DNA from: Pseudorhizobium tarimense
Lineage (GTDB): Bacteria > Pseudomonadota > Alphaproteobacteria > Rhizobiales > Rhizobiaceae
Assembly: GCF_022968135.1 (NCBI RefSeq)
Contig: NZ_JALJRA010000016.1
Location: forward strand, 62,001 to 126,000
DNA: 64,000 bases
Direction of reading: 5' to 3'
Below, piece after piece: positions 17,834 to 27,097 of the stretch (position 1 is its first letter; each line of letters opens with the position of its first letter). The position numbers and the translations under genes are program-made. Below the pieces are notes generated by a model that saw only the letters and a list, made by a program, of their open reading frames with translations, did no database searches and was not told the DNA's origin.

Positions 17834-19921
17834 TCAGGAGATGGCGCCCAAAATCTTAATCTCGAGACCCTTTGCGAGTTCCACGTGGGAGAGGACTGGA
17901 AGCGTGGCGAACAGCCGCTCGATGATCATGCGCACATAGGAGCGTGTTTCGGGCGAGGTTACAAGGACGAAGGGCAGTCCCCGATCCATGAATTCACGGA
18001 TAACTTTCGTCGCCTGCTCACTGAATTCTTCCAGGCTGCGCGGATCGATGTCGAACTCGATCACCTCGCCCTTCGCATCGCGCTTAAGCGCCTGATGGAA
18101 GATCATGTCCCACTTGGTGCCGAGTCGCAGCACGCGTAGCACGCCGTTATCCGCGAGATCGCCGCAGAGCTGCTGCGACATGCGGATGCGGACATGCTCG
18201 ACGATCTGTTCTGTCTTTCGGACATGCGGTGCGAGTTCCGCCACCGCTTCGAGGATGAGGTGAAGGTTGCGGATGGACACCCGCTCCGCCAGCAGCAGCT
18301 TCAACACAGCCTGTAGGCCGGAATACGACATGTGCGAGGAGCAGATCTCGTCGGCCAGCTTCTTGTATTCCGGATCGAGTCGGTCGATCAGGATCTTGAC
18401 GTCCTTGTAGGACAGAAGCTGGGGAAGGTTGTTGCGGATGACCTCCGACAGGTGGGTGAGGACAACCGAAACGTTGTCGATGGGATGGAAGCCCTCGCGC
18501 TTTAGGTCCTCCGCGAAAGTCTCGAGAATGGAGACTGCCGGCATACCGAATGCGGGCTCGCGGACCTCGTCGCCCGGTATGCTGGGTTTGCGGCCGGCCC
18601 CGGTGACCACGAGGACATCGCCGACGCGCAAGGTGTTGGAGGCAATGGTCGTTCCGTGAACACGGATCTGGTAGGACTTCTCCGGGATCATGATGTCGTC
18701 GGTGACCTTAATCTCCGGCACGACGAAACCGTACTGAGACGCAAACTTCTTGCGCATCTTGCCGACGCGGAAGGCAAGTTCCTGATGCGCCCCCAGCAGA
18801 CGGGTGGAGACCTGCTTGCCAAGCGCAAGCTCGATTTCAGCCGTGCGAAGCGCGCTCTTGACCGAATCCTTCTCCGCTTCCTTGTTCTGAACGACCTTCT
18901 TTTCCTCGTCCTCGCGCCGAAGCTTGTTTTCCGCCTCCAGGCGCCGCGGCACTAGCCAGGCTCCGAAGCCCATGACGCCGCCGAGCGCCATGAATGGAAT
19001 TATCGGCAGTCCAGGAACAAGAGCCAGCACCCCCATCAGACCGGCCGCCATGGAAAGAGCACGAGGATAACCACTTAATTGGTCAACGACCGCCTTGTCT
19101 GTCGAGCCGGCCGTCCCACCGCGCGAGACCAGCAGGCCCGCAGCCAGCGAAACGACCAGTGCGGGGATTTGAGAAACGATGCCATCGCCGACAGAGAGCT
19201 TGACGAAGACGTCTGCTGCCTCGCCAATCTCCATGCCGTGCCTGAAATAGCCGATGATGATGCCGCCGAAGATATTGATGGCGGTGATGATCAGGCCGGC
19301 GATGGCATCGCCGCGGACGAACTTGGAGGCACCGTCCATCGCCCCGAAGAAGGAGCTTTCCTGCTCCAGTTCCGAACGGCGGCGCTGGGCCTCCTTCTCA
19401 TCGATGATGCCCGCCGACAGGTCGGCATCGATCGACATCTGCTTGCCGGGGATAGCATCCAGGGTGAAGCGGGCGCCGACTTCCGCTATACGCGTCGCGC
19501 CTTTGGTGATGACTATGAAGTTCACCGTCACCAGGATCATGAAGACGATGACCCCGATCACGAAGTCCCCGGACATGACAAGCCCTGCGAAGCCCGCGAT
19601 CACTCCGCCGGCAGCGTCATGACCTTCGTTGCCGTTCGACAGGATCACCCGTGTCGTCGCGATGTTCAGGGACAGGCGGATCATCGTCGAGATCAGAAGG
19701 ATGGTCGGAAAAGACGAGAAATCCAGCGGCCGCTGAATCCACAGCGACACCATAAGGATCAGCACGGAAAAGGCGATCGAGAACGCCAAGCCCATGTCGA
19801 TCAGGATGGTGGGGATCGGCAGAAAGAGGATGCATAGGATAGCGATGATGCCGGCAGCAAAGCCGATATCACGACCGTTGGGAGAAACCTTGGGGATCGA
19901 TAATGCAGGTGGTTGCGCCAT
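17834..19921 (-). CDS. flhA: Flagellar export protein FlhA
   Basis: This 695-residue protein forms the export-gate ring. The N-terminal half has about eight membrane spans, and the FHIPEP-type cytoplasmic loop contains [30 protein letters not shown]. The C-terminal half (about 350-695) is the cytoplasmic substrate- and chaperone-docking domain. Full length for the family. It lies between fliQ and fliR. Confidence 0.98.
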   Translation of the reverse strand: MAQPPALSIPKVSPNGRDIGFAAGIIAILCILFLPIPTILIDMGLAFSIAFSVLILMVSLWIQRPLDFSSFPTILLISTMIRLSLNIATTRVILSNGNEGHDAAGGVIAGFAGLVMSGDFVIGVIVFMILVTVNFIVITKGATRIAEVGARFTLDAIPGKQMSIDADLSAGIIDEKEAQRRRSELEQESSFFGAMDGASKFVRGDAIAGLIITAINIFGGIIIGYFRHGMEIGEAADVFVKLSVGDGIVSQIPALVVSLAAGLLVSRGGTAGSTDKAVVDQLSGYPRALSMAAGLMGVLALVPGLPIIPFMALGGVMGFGAWLVPRRLEAENKLRREDEEKKVVQNKEAEKDSVKSALRTAEIELALGKQVSTRLLGAHQELAFRVGKMRKKFASQYGFVVPEIKVTDDIMIPEKSYQIRVHGTTIASNTLRVGDVLVVTGAGRKPSIPGDEVREPAFGMPAVSILETFAEDLKREGFHPIDNVSVVLTHLSEVIRNNLPQLLSYKDVKILIDRLDPEYKKLADEICSSHMSYSGLQAVLKLLLAERVSIRNLHLILEAVAELAPHVRKTEQIVEHVRIRMSQQLCGDLADNGVLRVLRLGTKWDMIFHQALKRDAKGEVIEFDIDPRSLEEFSEQATKVIREFMDRGLPFVLVTSPETRSYVRMIIERLFATLPVLSHVELAKGLEIKILGAIS

Positions 19922-20007
19922 GGTGCATCCGTCTCTTCATGAGAAGGGAGGCGGAAATCCCGCCAATTCACCACCTGACTAACCCTTCAAGCTTGCGCGA
20001 GGATGGG

Positions 20008-20274
20008 CTAGAAGCCCGATTGGACGCGGGAGAAGACGAGTGTCGCGAAGAGATTAATCTGAGCGCCGATGAACGGTGCCGTGACCCCAATTGCTACCAT
20101 GATGGCGACGATCTTGGGCACGAAGGTCAGCGTCATCTCCTGGACCTGCGTCAGGGCCTGCAGAAGAGCGATACCCACACCCACGACCATGGCCGTGAGG
20201 ACGGCGGGACCTGATGCCACCAAGATGGTCCAGATCGCCGCCTGCATGATGTCAAGCGCGTCGGCTTCGCTCAT
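20008..20274 (-). CDS. fliQ: Flagellar export gate protein FliQ
   Basis: The 88-residue protein has two membrane spans (about 13-37 and 50-72) and the conserved GPAVLTAMVVGVGIALLQA and QEMTLTFVPKI motifs. The start at 20274 has GGAG 8 bases upstream and gives the normal FliQ length; the frame is open to 20298. A small GGCGG/CCGCC hairpin (19950-19964) lies between it and flhA. Confidence 0.93.
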   Translation of the reverse strand: MSEADALDIMQAAIWTILVASGPAVLTAMVVGVGIALLQALTQVQEMTLTFVPKIVAIMVAIGVTAPFIGAQINLFATLVFSRVQSGF

Positions 20275-20315
20275 GTCGCCTGCTCCGGCCCGAATCATTC
20301 GGACCTCATTGATGG

Positions 20316-20822
20316 TTAGGTGTTTGTACCGCCGGAGGAGTCGTCCGTCGAGCCATCGGTGGCGCCGTCAGCCGGCGTGTCTGTCGTTGGCGTTGACTTG
20401 ACGATCTCCGCGTCTGAGACCACCACGCCAGCCTGAAGCAGCACCTTATCGCCATTCTCAGTGACGGCGATGACGCCATCAGAGTAGACTTCCACTTCCT
20501 TGATCTTGCCCATGACGGAGTCATCGGCGCTCATAACGTACTTGCCGACGAGATCTCCCGCACGCGTCAGCGCCTCTGCCTGTAGCATGCTGCGCAGATG
20601 GCTGTTCGTCTGGATCGTCTGCTCGACCTGCGAGAAGGAAGCGAGCTGCGACATCTGTTCGCCCGCATCCATCGGATCCGTTGGATCCTGGTTCTTCATC
20701 TGAGCGATGAGCAACTGCAGGAAGCTGTCATAGTTCAGCCCGGCCTTGTCGGCGTCCGCGGTTGTGGCCGCCGCATTTGCCCAGGGGTTGGAGGCCGCGG
20801 TCGATACGGGATCTACCGCCAT
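20316..20822 (-). CDS. flgD: Hook-capping protein FlgD
   Basis: The 168-residue scaffold protein is needed for hook polymerisation. The FlgD N-terminal domain is plain at residues 29-80 ([22 protein letters not shown]...[10 protein letters not shown]). The tail is rich in Thr/Asp/Gly. The start overlaps the flbT stop by 10 bases. It is shorter than enterobacterial FlgD and lacks the full FlgD immunoglobulin-like region. Confidence 0.92.
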   Translation of the reverse strand: MAVDPVSTAASNPWANAAATTADADKAGLNYDSFLQLLIAQMKNQDPTDPMDAGEQMSQLASFSQVEQTIQTNSHLRSMLQAEALTRAGDLVGKYVMSADDSVMGKIKEVEVYSDGVIAVTENGDKVLLQAGVVVSDAEIVKSTPTTDTPADGATDGSTDDSSGGTNT

Positions 20823-21262
20823 GGAGCAATCTCCTTGCGGATCTGCTCGATCGTTGCCGGCGTTATCTCCTGACTGTTCAGGATGCGGTCTTCCGTAGGG
20901 TAGAGCCCGCGGATGGCCTTGAGAGCATCAAAAGCCCTGCCGGAGGCGACCATTCCGTCGATGCGCTTCAGCTCGGCGAGAATCTCCTCATTCTGGAAGC
21001 AGTTAAGTAACATGCTGACCGACTTGCGGAAGAGCACTAGCGACTGCTCCTTGCCCTCCGGGTTGATCAGCATCATCTGTGCGATGAAGTACAGCTGGCG
21101 CAGCGGCGTGTTTGCGTCTTCCGGCTGCAGAACATGGTTTTCCAGAAGGAAGGTCACGTCATTGAGAAATTCCAGTGCCACCTTCCGGTCGACGCGCAGC
21201 ACGGCGCCGTTGATAAAGATTCGCTCTCCGGACTTCAGCGAGATGCGCAGCGTACTTTTCAT
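20813..21262 (-). CDS. flbT: Flagellin post-transcriptional regulator FlbT
   Basis: The 149-residue cytoplasmic protein has the FlbT pattern [26 protein letters not shown] near the N-terminus. In Caulobacter FlbT acts on the flagellin mRNA 5' leader and limits its translation or stability. Its start overlaps flaF by 4 bases (ATGA). The paired Shine-Dalgarno elements found in the four flagellin leaders of this window are candidate targets; that link is inference. Confidence 0.93.
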   Translation of the reverse strand: MKSTLRISLKSGERIFINGAVLRVDRKVALEFLNDVTFLLENHVLQPEDANTPLRQLYFIAQMMLINPEGKEQSLVLFRKSVSMLLNCFQNEEILAELKRIDGMVASGRAFDALKAIRGLYPTEDRILNSQEITPATIEQIRKEIAPWR

Positions 21263-21606
21263 TTAAGTCCATCCCTGATGATGGTGGTGACGTCGATAAT
21301 GCCCTGGTAATTGTCGGACTGCCGCTTTCTGATCCGCTCGCACTCCTTCAAGATCCAGATCGCGATCGAGATGAGGTTTGCGCGCAGTTCAGCGGCCAGT
21401 TCATTCTCGGGCTGACTGAGATCCTCGATAAAGCTGATCCATACACGGCGCGCGTAGTACACGGCGTCAATCGTTTTGCGGGAATAGGCGCCCTCGTTTT
21501 TGGCAGCCATCAGTAAGTCTATCGACCGATCCAGCGCCTGCCGTTCACGGTCCTTGGCGTCAGCGACGCCATCTTCCATGATCTCGGCATATGAAAACTG
21601 GTACAT
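21259..21606 (-). CDS. flaF: Flagellin synthesis regulator FlaF
   Basis: This 115-residue protein contains the FlaF family pattern [21 protein letters not shown]...[21 protein letters not shown]. In alphaproteobacteria FlaF is required for flagellin synthesis or secretion and acts opposite FlbT. It starts 33 bases after the flgL stop and overlaps flbT. Confidence 0.92.
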   Translation of the reverse strand: MYQFSYAEIMEDGVADAKDRERQALDRSIDLLMAAKNEGAYSRKTIDAVYYARRVWISFIEDLSQPENELAAELRANLISIAIWILKECERIRKRQSDNYQGIIDVTTIIRDGLK

Positions 21607-21639
21607 TCATGTATCCTTCATTTTCACAGACTTCCTTCT

Positions 21640-22734
21640 TCACTGAAGGAAGTTAACAAGGCTCAACTGTTGCAGGCGGGCGGTTAGCGTGTAGGCGGTC
21701 TCGATCAGGGCTTCCAAGCCCTTCACCCTCGTAGACGCCTCATAAGCATCCACCGACTCCAGGTCATTGAGGTGCGTTTCAATGATGTTCTTCTGCGCGT
21801 TGAGACTTTCGTCGGCCTTTTTCACCCGCTCGGCAGAAAGACCGAGCCTCGTCCGCTCCTGATCGATTCCCAGCTTGGCCGTTCCAATTGAGGCCATTGC
21901 TCGGGCTGCAGCCACCTTGCGACCTTCGTCCGAAGTCGCCGCGTTCAAGAACATTTCGGAAACGAATGCGGTGAAGACCAAGTCTCGCACGCCTTTTTCG
22001 TTGGCACTGGTCGAGGTGTCGACAATTTCCGACTGGCTGACGCGGCTCCTCATGCTGGCGTCGGATGCGTTCGAAACAAATGTAGACCAAAAGTCTTCAC
22101 CAACTGTTTCAGGAGGAACAGGCGTCAACACCTGTTTTCCAGCAAAAATCTCCTCCATCTTTGTGAGGAAGGCATTGGCTTGCGCCTCTGTCATCTGATC
22201 CTTGGTAACGGGCGGCACCTGGTCCGCAAGGAATAGATCAAGCTCGCGGTCAATTGCCTCGCGTGCAGCAGAATCTGCATCTGAGATGTTCTCAAGGGGC
22301 TTCACGTCCGTATTGATGCCCGCAAAGAGGTATTCGCCATTAACGGAGGTATTCGCGAAGCCTACAACCGTGTCTAACGCAGTCTGGATCGAGGTCTGGA
22401 AGGTCGCGATCATGGTCGCGTCCGTGCTGTCACCAAGGGTGATAAGGGCATTCATCATCTCTTGGCTTTGGTCAGACATCTTGGAAAGCGCTTCTTCCGA
22501 CGATTCAAGACGCTGCGTGGCCAGAGAATTTGTAGTTAGCATCGACTTGATGCGAAGGACATCGCGCGTCAGATCGAGGCTTCGGGCGGTGGTTGCGCCG
22601 AGGGCCACACCAACGTCCGCGTGGCGACCGGTCGTCACCTCCTGCTGCGCCGCAACCATGTCCTGCTGCGCCTTCGCAACGGCATAGCGCATCGTCGTCT
22701 GAACACTAAGTGATGAGATAAACGAGGTCTTCAT
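21640..22734 (-). CDS. flgL: Hook-filament junction protein FlgL
   Basis: The 364-residue flagellin-like junction protein has an N-terminal helix (MKTSFISSLSVQTTMRYAVAK), a 'QQEVTTGRHADVGVALG' segment in the position of the flagellin ...SSGLRV... motif, and a C-terminal helix ending in TARLQQLSLVNFLQ. It lies 3 bases after the flgK stop. FlgL links the hook to the filament outside the cell. Confidence 0.92.
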   Translation of the reverse strand: MKTSFISSLSVQTTMRYAVAKAQQDMVAAQQEVTTGRHADVGVALGATTARSLDLTRDVLRIKSMLTTNSLATQRLESSEEALSKMSDQSQEMMNALITLGDSTDATMIATFQTSIQTALDTVVGFANTSVNGEYLFAGINTDVKPLENISDADSAAREAIDRELDLFLADQVPPVTKDQMTEAQANAFLTKMEEIFAGKQVLTPVPPETVGEDFWSTFVSNASDASMRSRVSQSEIVDTSTSANEKGVRDLVFTAFVSEMFLNAATSDEGRKVAAARAMASIGTAKLGIDQERTRLGLSAERVKKADESLNAQKNIIETHLNDLESVDAYEASTRVKGLEALIETAYTLTARLQQLSLVNFLQ

Positions 22735-22737
22735 CCG

Positions 22738-24201
22738 TTAACTCGCTGCTTCCAAGAGGGCCTGCATCATGGTGTCTACCGTTGACATGAGCTTGGCTGC
22801 CGCCTTGTAGGACTGCTCGATGTCGAGCAGCAGTGACAGTTCTTCGTCAAGGCTGACGCCAGTCTCGCTGGAATAGGCGTCGGTTGCGCGGCTGAGCATC
22901 GCTAGCTTGTTTTCGGCAGCAGTCGTTGCGCCGCTGCGGTTCATTTCAAGCCAACCGATGGAGTTTGCAGCAAACGCCAGAACCGAGAACGACCCGCCGA
23001 TCTCGGTTCCATCACCCATGGTGATTTTCACGTCGAAAGCATCATCGAGTTCGTTGAGGCGCTCGGAGAAGCCGGACGCATTTTCGTTGTTGAGGACGTA
23101 GCCCAGGCCATTGATGCCACCGTCACGGATCAGGTTCGGGTCACCAGTCGGCGGAACGATCACGGGATTGACCTTGATCCGGCTCGCAAGGCCAGGCTCT
23201 ACCACACCGCCTGCGGGCATTGCCGTTGAGTCGTCCCAAGTGAATAGTCCCGGGAGCGTTGGCAGCGTCGCGGGATCCGCGGGGTCTTTCTCGGCGAACG
23301 CCACAATCAGACCACGCGCAATTTCGTCCAGTTGGCTCTGGATCTCAGGGACGATTTCATCGCGCAGTTGAACAAGCGCCTGAAGCGAGCCCTTGGCGCT
23401 GGTATCGGCGCCGACACCAGTCTTCAGCGCGATGCCATCGATGTAAATCCCGCCTCCCACAGTCGTGGCACCGAACGCGGATGTCGGAGTGAATGAAACA
23501 GTGCGGGGCACAGTTTCGAACAAGACCGTACCGTCGGTCGTATAGAGCGCTAGATCCTCATTTTCGCGCCTCACCGTGGTGATGCCGACAATCTCAGAAA
23601 TTTGCTTCAGAAGCGTGTCGCGTTCATCAAGAGCGTCATTTGGATTTCCTCCGACAGCGACTTCCTGCTTTACCTTATTGTTGGCTACTTCGAACTGAGA
23701 AAGCAGGTTGTTGAGACTGTCGACGCTCTGCTTGATCTCGTCATCCGCGCGCTTGCGAATAGCCTGTAACTCGTTCGACGCGTTGTTCAGTCCGTTTACC
23801 AAATCCTGGGCGGAAGAAACCACGGTTGCTCCCAAGGTCGTCTCGCTTGGCTTACTCGCCCAGGTCTGTAGGTTGTTGCGAAGATTGCCGATGAGGACCG
23901 AGGGCGACGTCTCGTAGTCGTTGCCTCCCATCAGGGACTTGATCTCTTCTAAGCCTGCCAGCAATGTCTGCTGACCACTAAAGAGCGACGAGGTTTCGAT
24001 CGTCTGCCGGAACAGCGACTGGTTCTGGGAACGTTCGATCCCCACCACCAATGCCCCGTTACCGCCCGTCATTAGCACCGCAGACCGCCGGACGTAGTTC
24101 GCATTCTGTGCGTTGGCAATATTCTTCGACGTGACGCCCGTCTGGATGCCGGTGTTATTGAAGATCGATTGCGCTGTGTTTAGTGCTGACGAAAGAGTCA
24201 T
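22738..24201 (-). CDS. flgK: Hook-filament junction protein FlgK
   Basis: The 487-residue protein opens with the HAP1 signature: SALNTAQSIFNNTGIQ, then SKNIANAQN, then YVRR. It ends with the D0 helix SLDEELSLLLDIEQSYKAAA. It forms the first junction layer at the hook tip. It is followed directly by flgL and shares the transcript downstream of flgE. Confidence 0.95.
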   Translation of the reverse strand: MTLSSALNTAQSIFNNTGIQTGVTSKNIANAQNANYVRRSAVLMTGGNGALVVGIERSQNQSLFRQTIETSSLFSGQQTLLAGLEEIKSLMGGNDYETSPSVLIGNLRNNLQTWASKPSETTLGATVVSSAQDLVNGLNNASNELQAIRKRADDEIKQSVDSLNNLLSQFEVANNKVKQEVAVGGNPNDALDERDTLLKQISEIVGITTVRRENEDLALYTTDGTVLFETVPRTVSFTPTSAFGATTVGGGIYIDGIALKTGVGADTSAKGSLQALVQLRDEIVPEIQSQLDEIARGLIVAFAEKDPADPATLPTLPGLFTWDDSTAMPAGGVVEPGLASRIKVNPVIVPPTGDPNLIRDGGINGLGYVLNNENASGFSERLNELDDAFDVKITMGDGTEIGGSFSVLAFAANSIGWLEMNRSGATTAAENKLAMLSRATDAYSSETGVSLDEELSLLLDIEQSYKAAAKLMSTVDTMMQALLEAAS

Positions 24202-24229
24202 TGTGACTGCCTCTGCGGGGTAGCTCCCA

Positions 24230-25444
24230 TCACCTCTTCAGGTTAACGAGAACTTCCATGAGTTCGGAACCGGTCTGGAAGACCTTTGAGTTAGCAGTAT
24301 AATTGCGCTGGGACTCAATCATCGACGTCAGCTCTTCCGCGATGTCGACGTTGGAGTCCTCGAGAGCACCAGAGAGGATGCTTCCGTAGCTGCCATTGGC
24401 CGGATAGCCCATCACAATGACGCCGGAGTCCATACTTTGTGAATAAACATTTCCAGCTAACGGGTTCAGCTTGTCCGGGCTCTGCACATCAGCCATAGCG
24501 ATACGGAACTTTGGAACGAGCTCGCCACTTTCGTACTTGAGCGAAACTACTCCGTCTTTGCCGATCTCATATCCAATTGCCGAACTGGCCTCGCTACCAT
24601 TGATGTCCCCAGTCGACTCAAACCCTTTTCCGGTTTGAGTCAGACCGGAAATGTCAATGTCAAGCTCCCCCAGAACCGCACCACTGATGGTGAGTTCGTC
24701 CGTTTGGAGCAGCCCCGCAGCAGGCGTTTCAAGCTTGCCATCAGCATCAAACGTCAAGGCAGTGGGGGCAAGAACTGTTGTCGTCGTCGAGGTGGTTGGA
24801 TCGGTATAACTTGCCGTCACGCTCCAAGCATTATCACCGGTCTTTGTGTAGGTGAAATCCAGCTTTCGTGTATTGCCCTGGCTATCGAATGCGACGAGGG
24901 ACGTGGCTTTCGAATATGGCACCACCTCATTCGCCGGAAGGTTAGCAGTGATATAGCCGGCAGTGGAAGGGTTTGTGCTGATGCCGCCCCCCTTCAAATT
25001 GATCTCCGTCAAGCCATCAAACCCGTTGATCACGATGGTAGGATCAACATTGCTTTGATACGGGTAGCCCATGAGCTTGAAGCCAGCCGCATTGACAAGA
25101 GTGCCATCGTCCAGCTGAACAAAGGAGCCAGCACGCGTGAGATATTCTACGCCATCTGTCCCCTCAACGATAAAGAATCCGCGACCGTTGATCGCGAGAT
25201 CCGTGTCAGAGGTCGTGTAGGAAAAAGTGCCTTGATCAGAGATAGAGTAGCGCACAGACGCGTTCACGCCACCAGAGTTGTAGGAACCTTGGCCAGAAGG
25301 AAGGATCAGCGACGAGAACTGCGTCGAGGCCTTCTTGTAACCTGCCGTTGACGCGTTGGCGATGTTGTCGCCGACTGTGCTCAAGCGAGTGGCTTGGGCG
25401 TTCATTCCGGACACGCCGGTTCTCATGGTTCCGTAGAGGCTCAT
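24230..25444 (-). CDS. flgE: Flagellar hook protein FlgE
   Basis: The 404-residue hook subunit begins with the rod/hook signature GMNAQATRLSTVGDNIANASTAGYK and ends with TSMIESQRNYTANSKVFQT, the paired N- and C-terminal helices of the family. GAGG lies 7 bases before the ATG. The 103-base gap to rem is expected to carry its promoter, but I see no clear box. Confidence 0.96.
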   Translation of the reverse strand: MSLYGTMRTGVSGMNAQATRLSTVGDNIANASTAGYKKASTQFSSLILPSGQGSYNSGGVNASVRYSISDQGTFSYTTSDTDLAINGRGFFIVEGTDGVEYLTRAGSFVQLDDGTLVNAAGFKLMGYPYQSNVDPTIVINGFDGLTEINLKGGGISTNPSTAGYITANLPANEVVPYSKATSLVAFDSQGNTRKLDFTYTKTGDNAWSVTASYTDPTTSTTTTVLAPTALTFDADGKLETPAAGLLQTDELTISGAVLGELDIDISGLTQTGKGFESTGDINGSEASSAIGYEIGKDGVVSLKYESGELVPKFRIAMADVQSPDKLNPLAGNVYSQSMDSGVIVMGYPANGSYGSILSGALEDSNVDIAEELTSMIESQRNYTANSKVFQTGSELMEVLVNLKR

Positions 25445-25547
25445 AGCAAATCCTCGTTATCGCTTTGTACCGGGAGACTAGGCGGTGGGCCTTGCGTGAA
25501 GCTGTCTGATTTCCGCTTCCTTCGAACGCCGCGGAACTCGTTGCAGG

Positions 25548-26219
25548 TCAGCTCCAATCGATGCAGTAGCCGAGGAAGCGTTTGGAATCGACCGGGTCAA
25601 AGCCGAGCTTCTTTCGAAGCTTCTTGCGTAGCTTGCTGATGTGGCTTTCGACAACGTTTTCTTCGACTTCCTCGTCAAAGATGCCGTAGATGGCGTTAAA
25701 AATCTGGGTCTTGGAAACGCGCCGTCCACGATTGGCGACCAGATATTCCAGGATACGGCGCTCACGGCGCGGCAACGGGAATACTTCGCCTGCAATCTCG
25801 GGATCGCGGCCATCCGAGAAGACGCGGATCTGACCGATGTCGGTGTAGTTGGCGATCGCCTTCAGACGACGCCGGATGGCAGCTGCCCGCGCTAGGATTT
25901 CGCGCGGGTGCACCGGCTTGCGCACCACATCGTCGACACCGCTGTCGAAAAGAGCCAGCGTCGCATCCAGCGAGGGTTGATCGCTAACCGCGATCACGGG
26001 CGCCTGCGAGCGGTCGCGGATGGCCCGCGGCAGCTCGAGCATACGGTCGCCCTGTCCGATCAGGAATGCCTCAACTGCGTGGATGTCGCCGTCTGCAGCC
26101 GTGTTGACCCATTCGGTGAACTCCGACGGGTCGAATCCGGTCGATGGTATGCCCTCACGGCCAAAAAGGGAAGTGTAGCCGTCTTTAACAAGCTCGCGCT
26201 CATCAACCACTACGATCAT
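25548..26219 (-). CDS. rem: Motility transcriptional activator Rem (OmpR-type, atypical receiver)
   Basis: The 223-residue regulator has an N-terminal receiver-like domain (1-120) and a C-terminal winged-helix DNA-binding domain (about 125-223, with [15 protein letters not shown]). The expected phospho-acceptor position falls in [14 protein letters not shown], which has no Asp, while the conserved Lys survives in RKPVHP. It therefore probably works without phosphorylation. In S. meliloti Rem is activated by VisNR and switches on class-III flagellar genes during exponential growth. GGAGG is 7 bases upstream of the ATG. Confidence 0.93.
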   Translation of the reverse strand: MIVVVDERELVKDGYTSLFGREGIPSTGFDPSEFTEWVNTAADGDIHAVEAFLIGQGDRMLELPRAIRDRSQAPVIAVSDQPSLDATLALFDSGVDDVVRKPVHPREILARAAAIRRRLKAIANYTDIGQIRVFSDGRDPEIAGEVFPLPRRERRILEYLVANRGRRVSKTQIFNAIYGIFDEEVEENVVESHISKLRKKLRKKLGFDPVDSKRFLGYCIDWS

Positions 26220-26512
26220 TCGTCCGCCTCCGAATCAGTTGTGGTGCTTCAATGGAGCTATGGGTACGAATCGAGGGAATCGGGTACAAGCTGTAGGAAG
26301 TTAACCAAACAAATTAATAGTTGATTAACCACTGCCCTGCGATTTGCACTAGATGTAGTATGCCCATCCTTTGCGGCACACAATTCATCAGTGGATAAGA
26401 TTAACATCTTGCTTGTCAGGCGTTGCCTTGCCAAATTTGGCCGCAAACTCGCCACAAATCGGCATGCGGGTCATAAGGTTGCGTACTGCAACCAGAGGTC
26501 GCACCTTGAGCG
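26220..26512 (-). other. Intergenic region upstream of rem
   Basis: These 293 bases hold the rem promoter region, the CtrA-type box at 26314-26329 and a perfect 12-bp palindrome GCCAAATTTGGC at 26430-26441. No small gene was supported. The right part must also serve as the 3' end of the motB-fliK transglycosylase transcript, but no strong hairpin terminator is obvious. Confidence 0.5.
26314..26329 (+). promoter_or_regulatory. CtrA-type binding box upstream of rem
   Basis: The sequence TTAATAGTTGATTAAC is an exact match to the alphaproteobacterial CtrA consensus TTAA-N7-TTAAC. It is centred about 100 bases upstream of the rem ATG (26219). The flanking bases are also AT-rich (GTTAACCAAACAAA). 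Confidence 0.6.
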
Positions 26513-27097
26513 CTAGTTCTGGCAAAACTGCGAAGCGTTCGAAGTCCACTTTCCGTAGCCGGTTGCGACTAGATTGCTGATCACCCGGCAGACGTATTTC
26601 TTCTGCGCAGGGTCGTTGCTTGGTCCAGCATGGTAACGTGCTACCGCCATTGTCCAGGTCTCATGACGCTCGTGAAGATTGCGGAGGAACTTCGCCGCAT
26701 ACTCCACATTGCGCCGCGGCTCGAACATTTCGGCAGCGGACGAGAAGTTCTCACCGTGGAAATAGTGGTTGATCTGCATGCAGCCGACGTCGATCAGCTT
26801 GCGACCCTGCCGCTTCGCCGCGTCGAACTCCGCCAAAGCCTGGTCCCGAGAAGGCGGATAATATGCCTTCCCCTCGATGTTCATCGCGAACGGATAAAGG
26901 CTCCCCTTGCGACCCGTTTCCGTCAGTCCAACCGAATAGAGGATGCCTTCGGGCACGCCATACTTTGCTGCAGCCGCCTGTATTTCCTGCTCGCAGGCCC
27001 CGGCCGATGCTGCCGCGTCAGAGGTAGAGCTGGCCAGCGCTAGGCCCACCAGCGCCGCCAGGACCGGAAGCGGGCAAAATATCCAAGGATGCATCAT
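26513..27097 (-). CDS. Flagellar lytic transglycosylase (periplasmic)
   Basis: The protein has about 194 residues with an N-terminal export signal (MMHPWIFCPLPVLAALVGLALA). The soluble lytic transglycosylase pattern follows: YGVPEGILYSVGLTETG with catalytic E60, then IDVGCMQINHYFH, then VEYAAKFL and a final VARYHAG. It probably opens peptidoglycan for the rod, supplying the muramidase absent from the FlgJ here. The preferred double-ATG start at 27094/27097 overlaps fliK by about 80 bases; the frame is open to 27301. Confidence 0.85.
   Translation of the reverse strand: MMHPWIFCPLPVLAALVGLALASSTSDAAASAGACEQEIQAAAAKYGVPEGILYSVGLTETGRKGSLYPFAMNIEGKAYYPPSRDQALAEFDAAKRQGRKLIDVGCMQINHYFHGENFSSAAEMFEPRRNVEYAAKFLRNLHERHETWTMAVARYHAGPSNDPAQKKYVCRVISNLVATGYGKWTSNASQFCQN

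Noticed and set aside
16902..17939. 345-codon open frame on the plus strand
   Set aside because: Antisense across fliJ-like, fliR and the flhA end; composition is His/Glu/Arg-rich and crosses three real genes.
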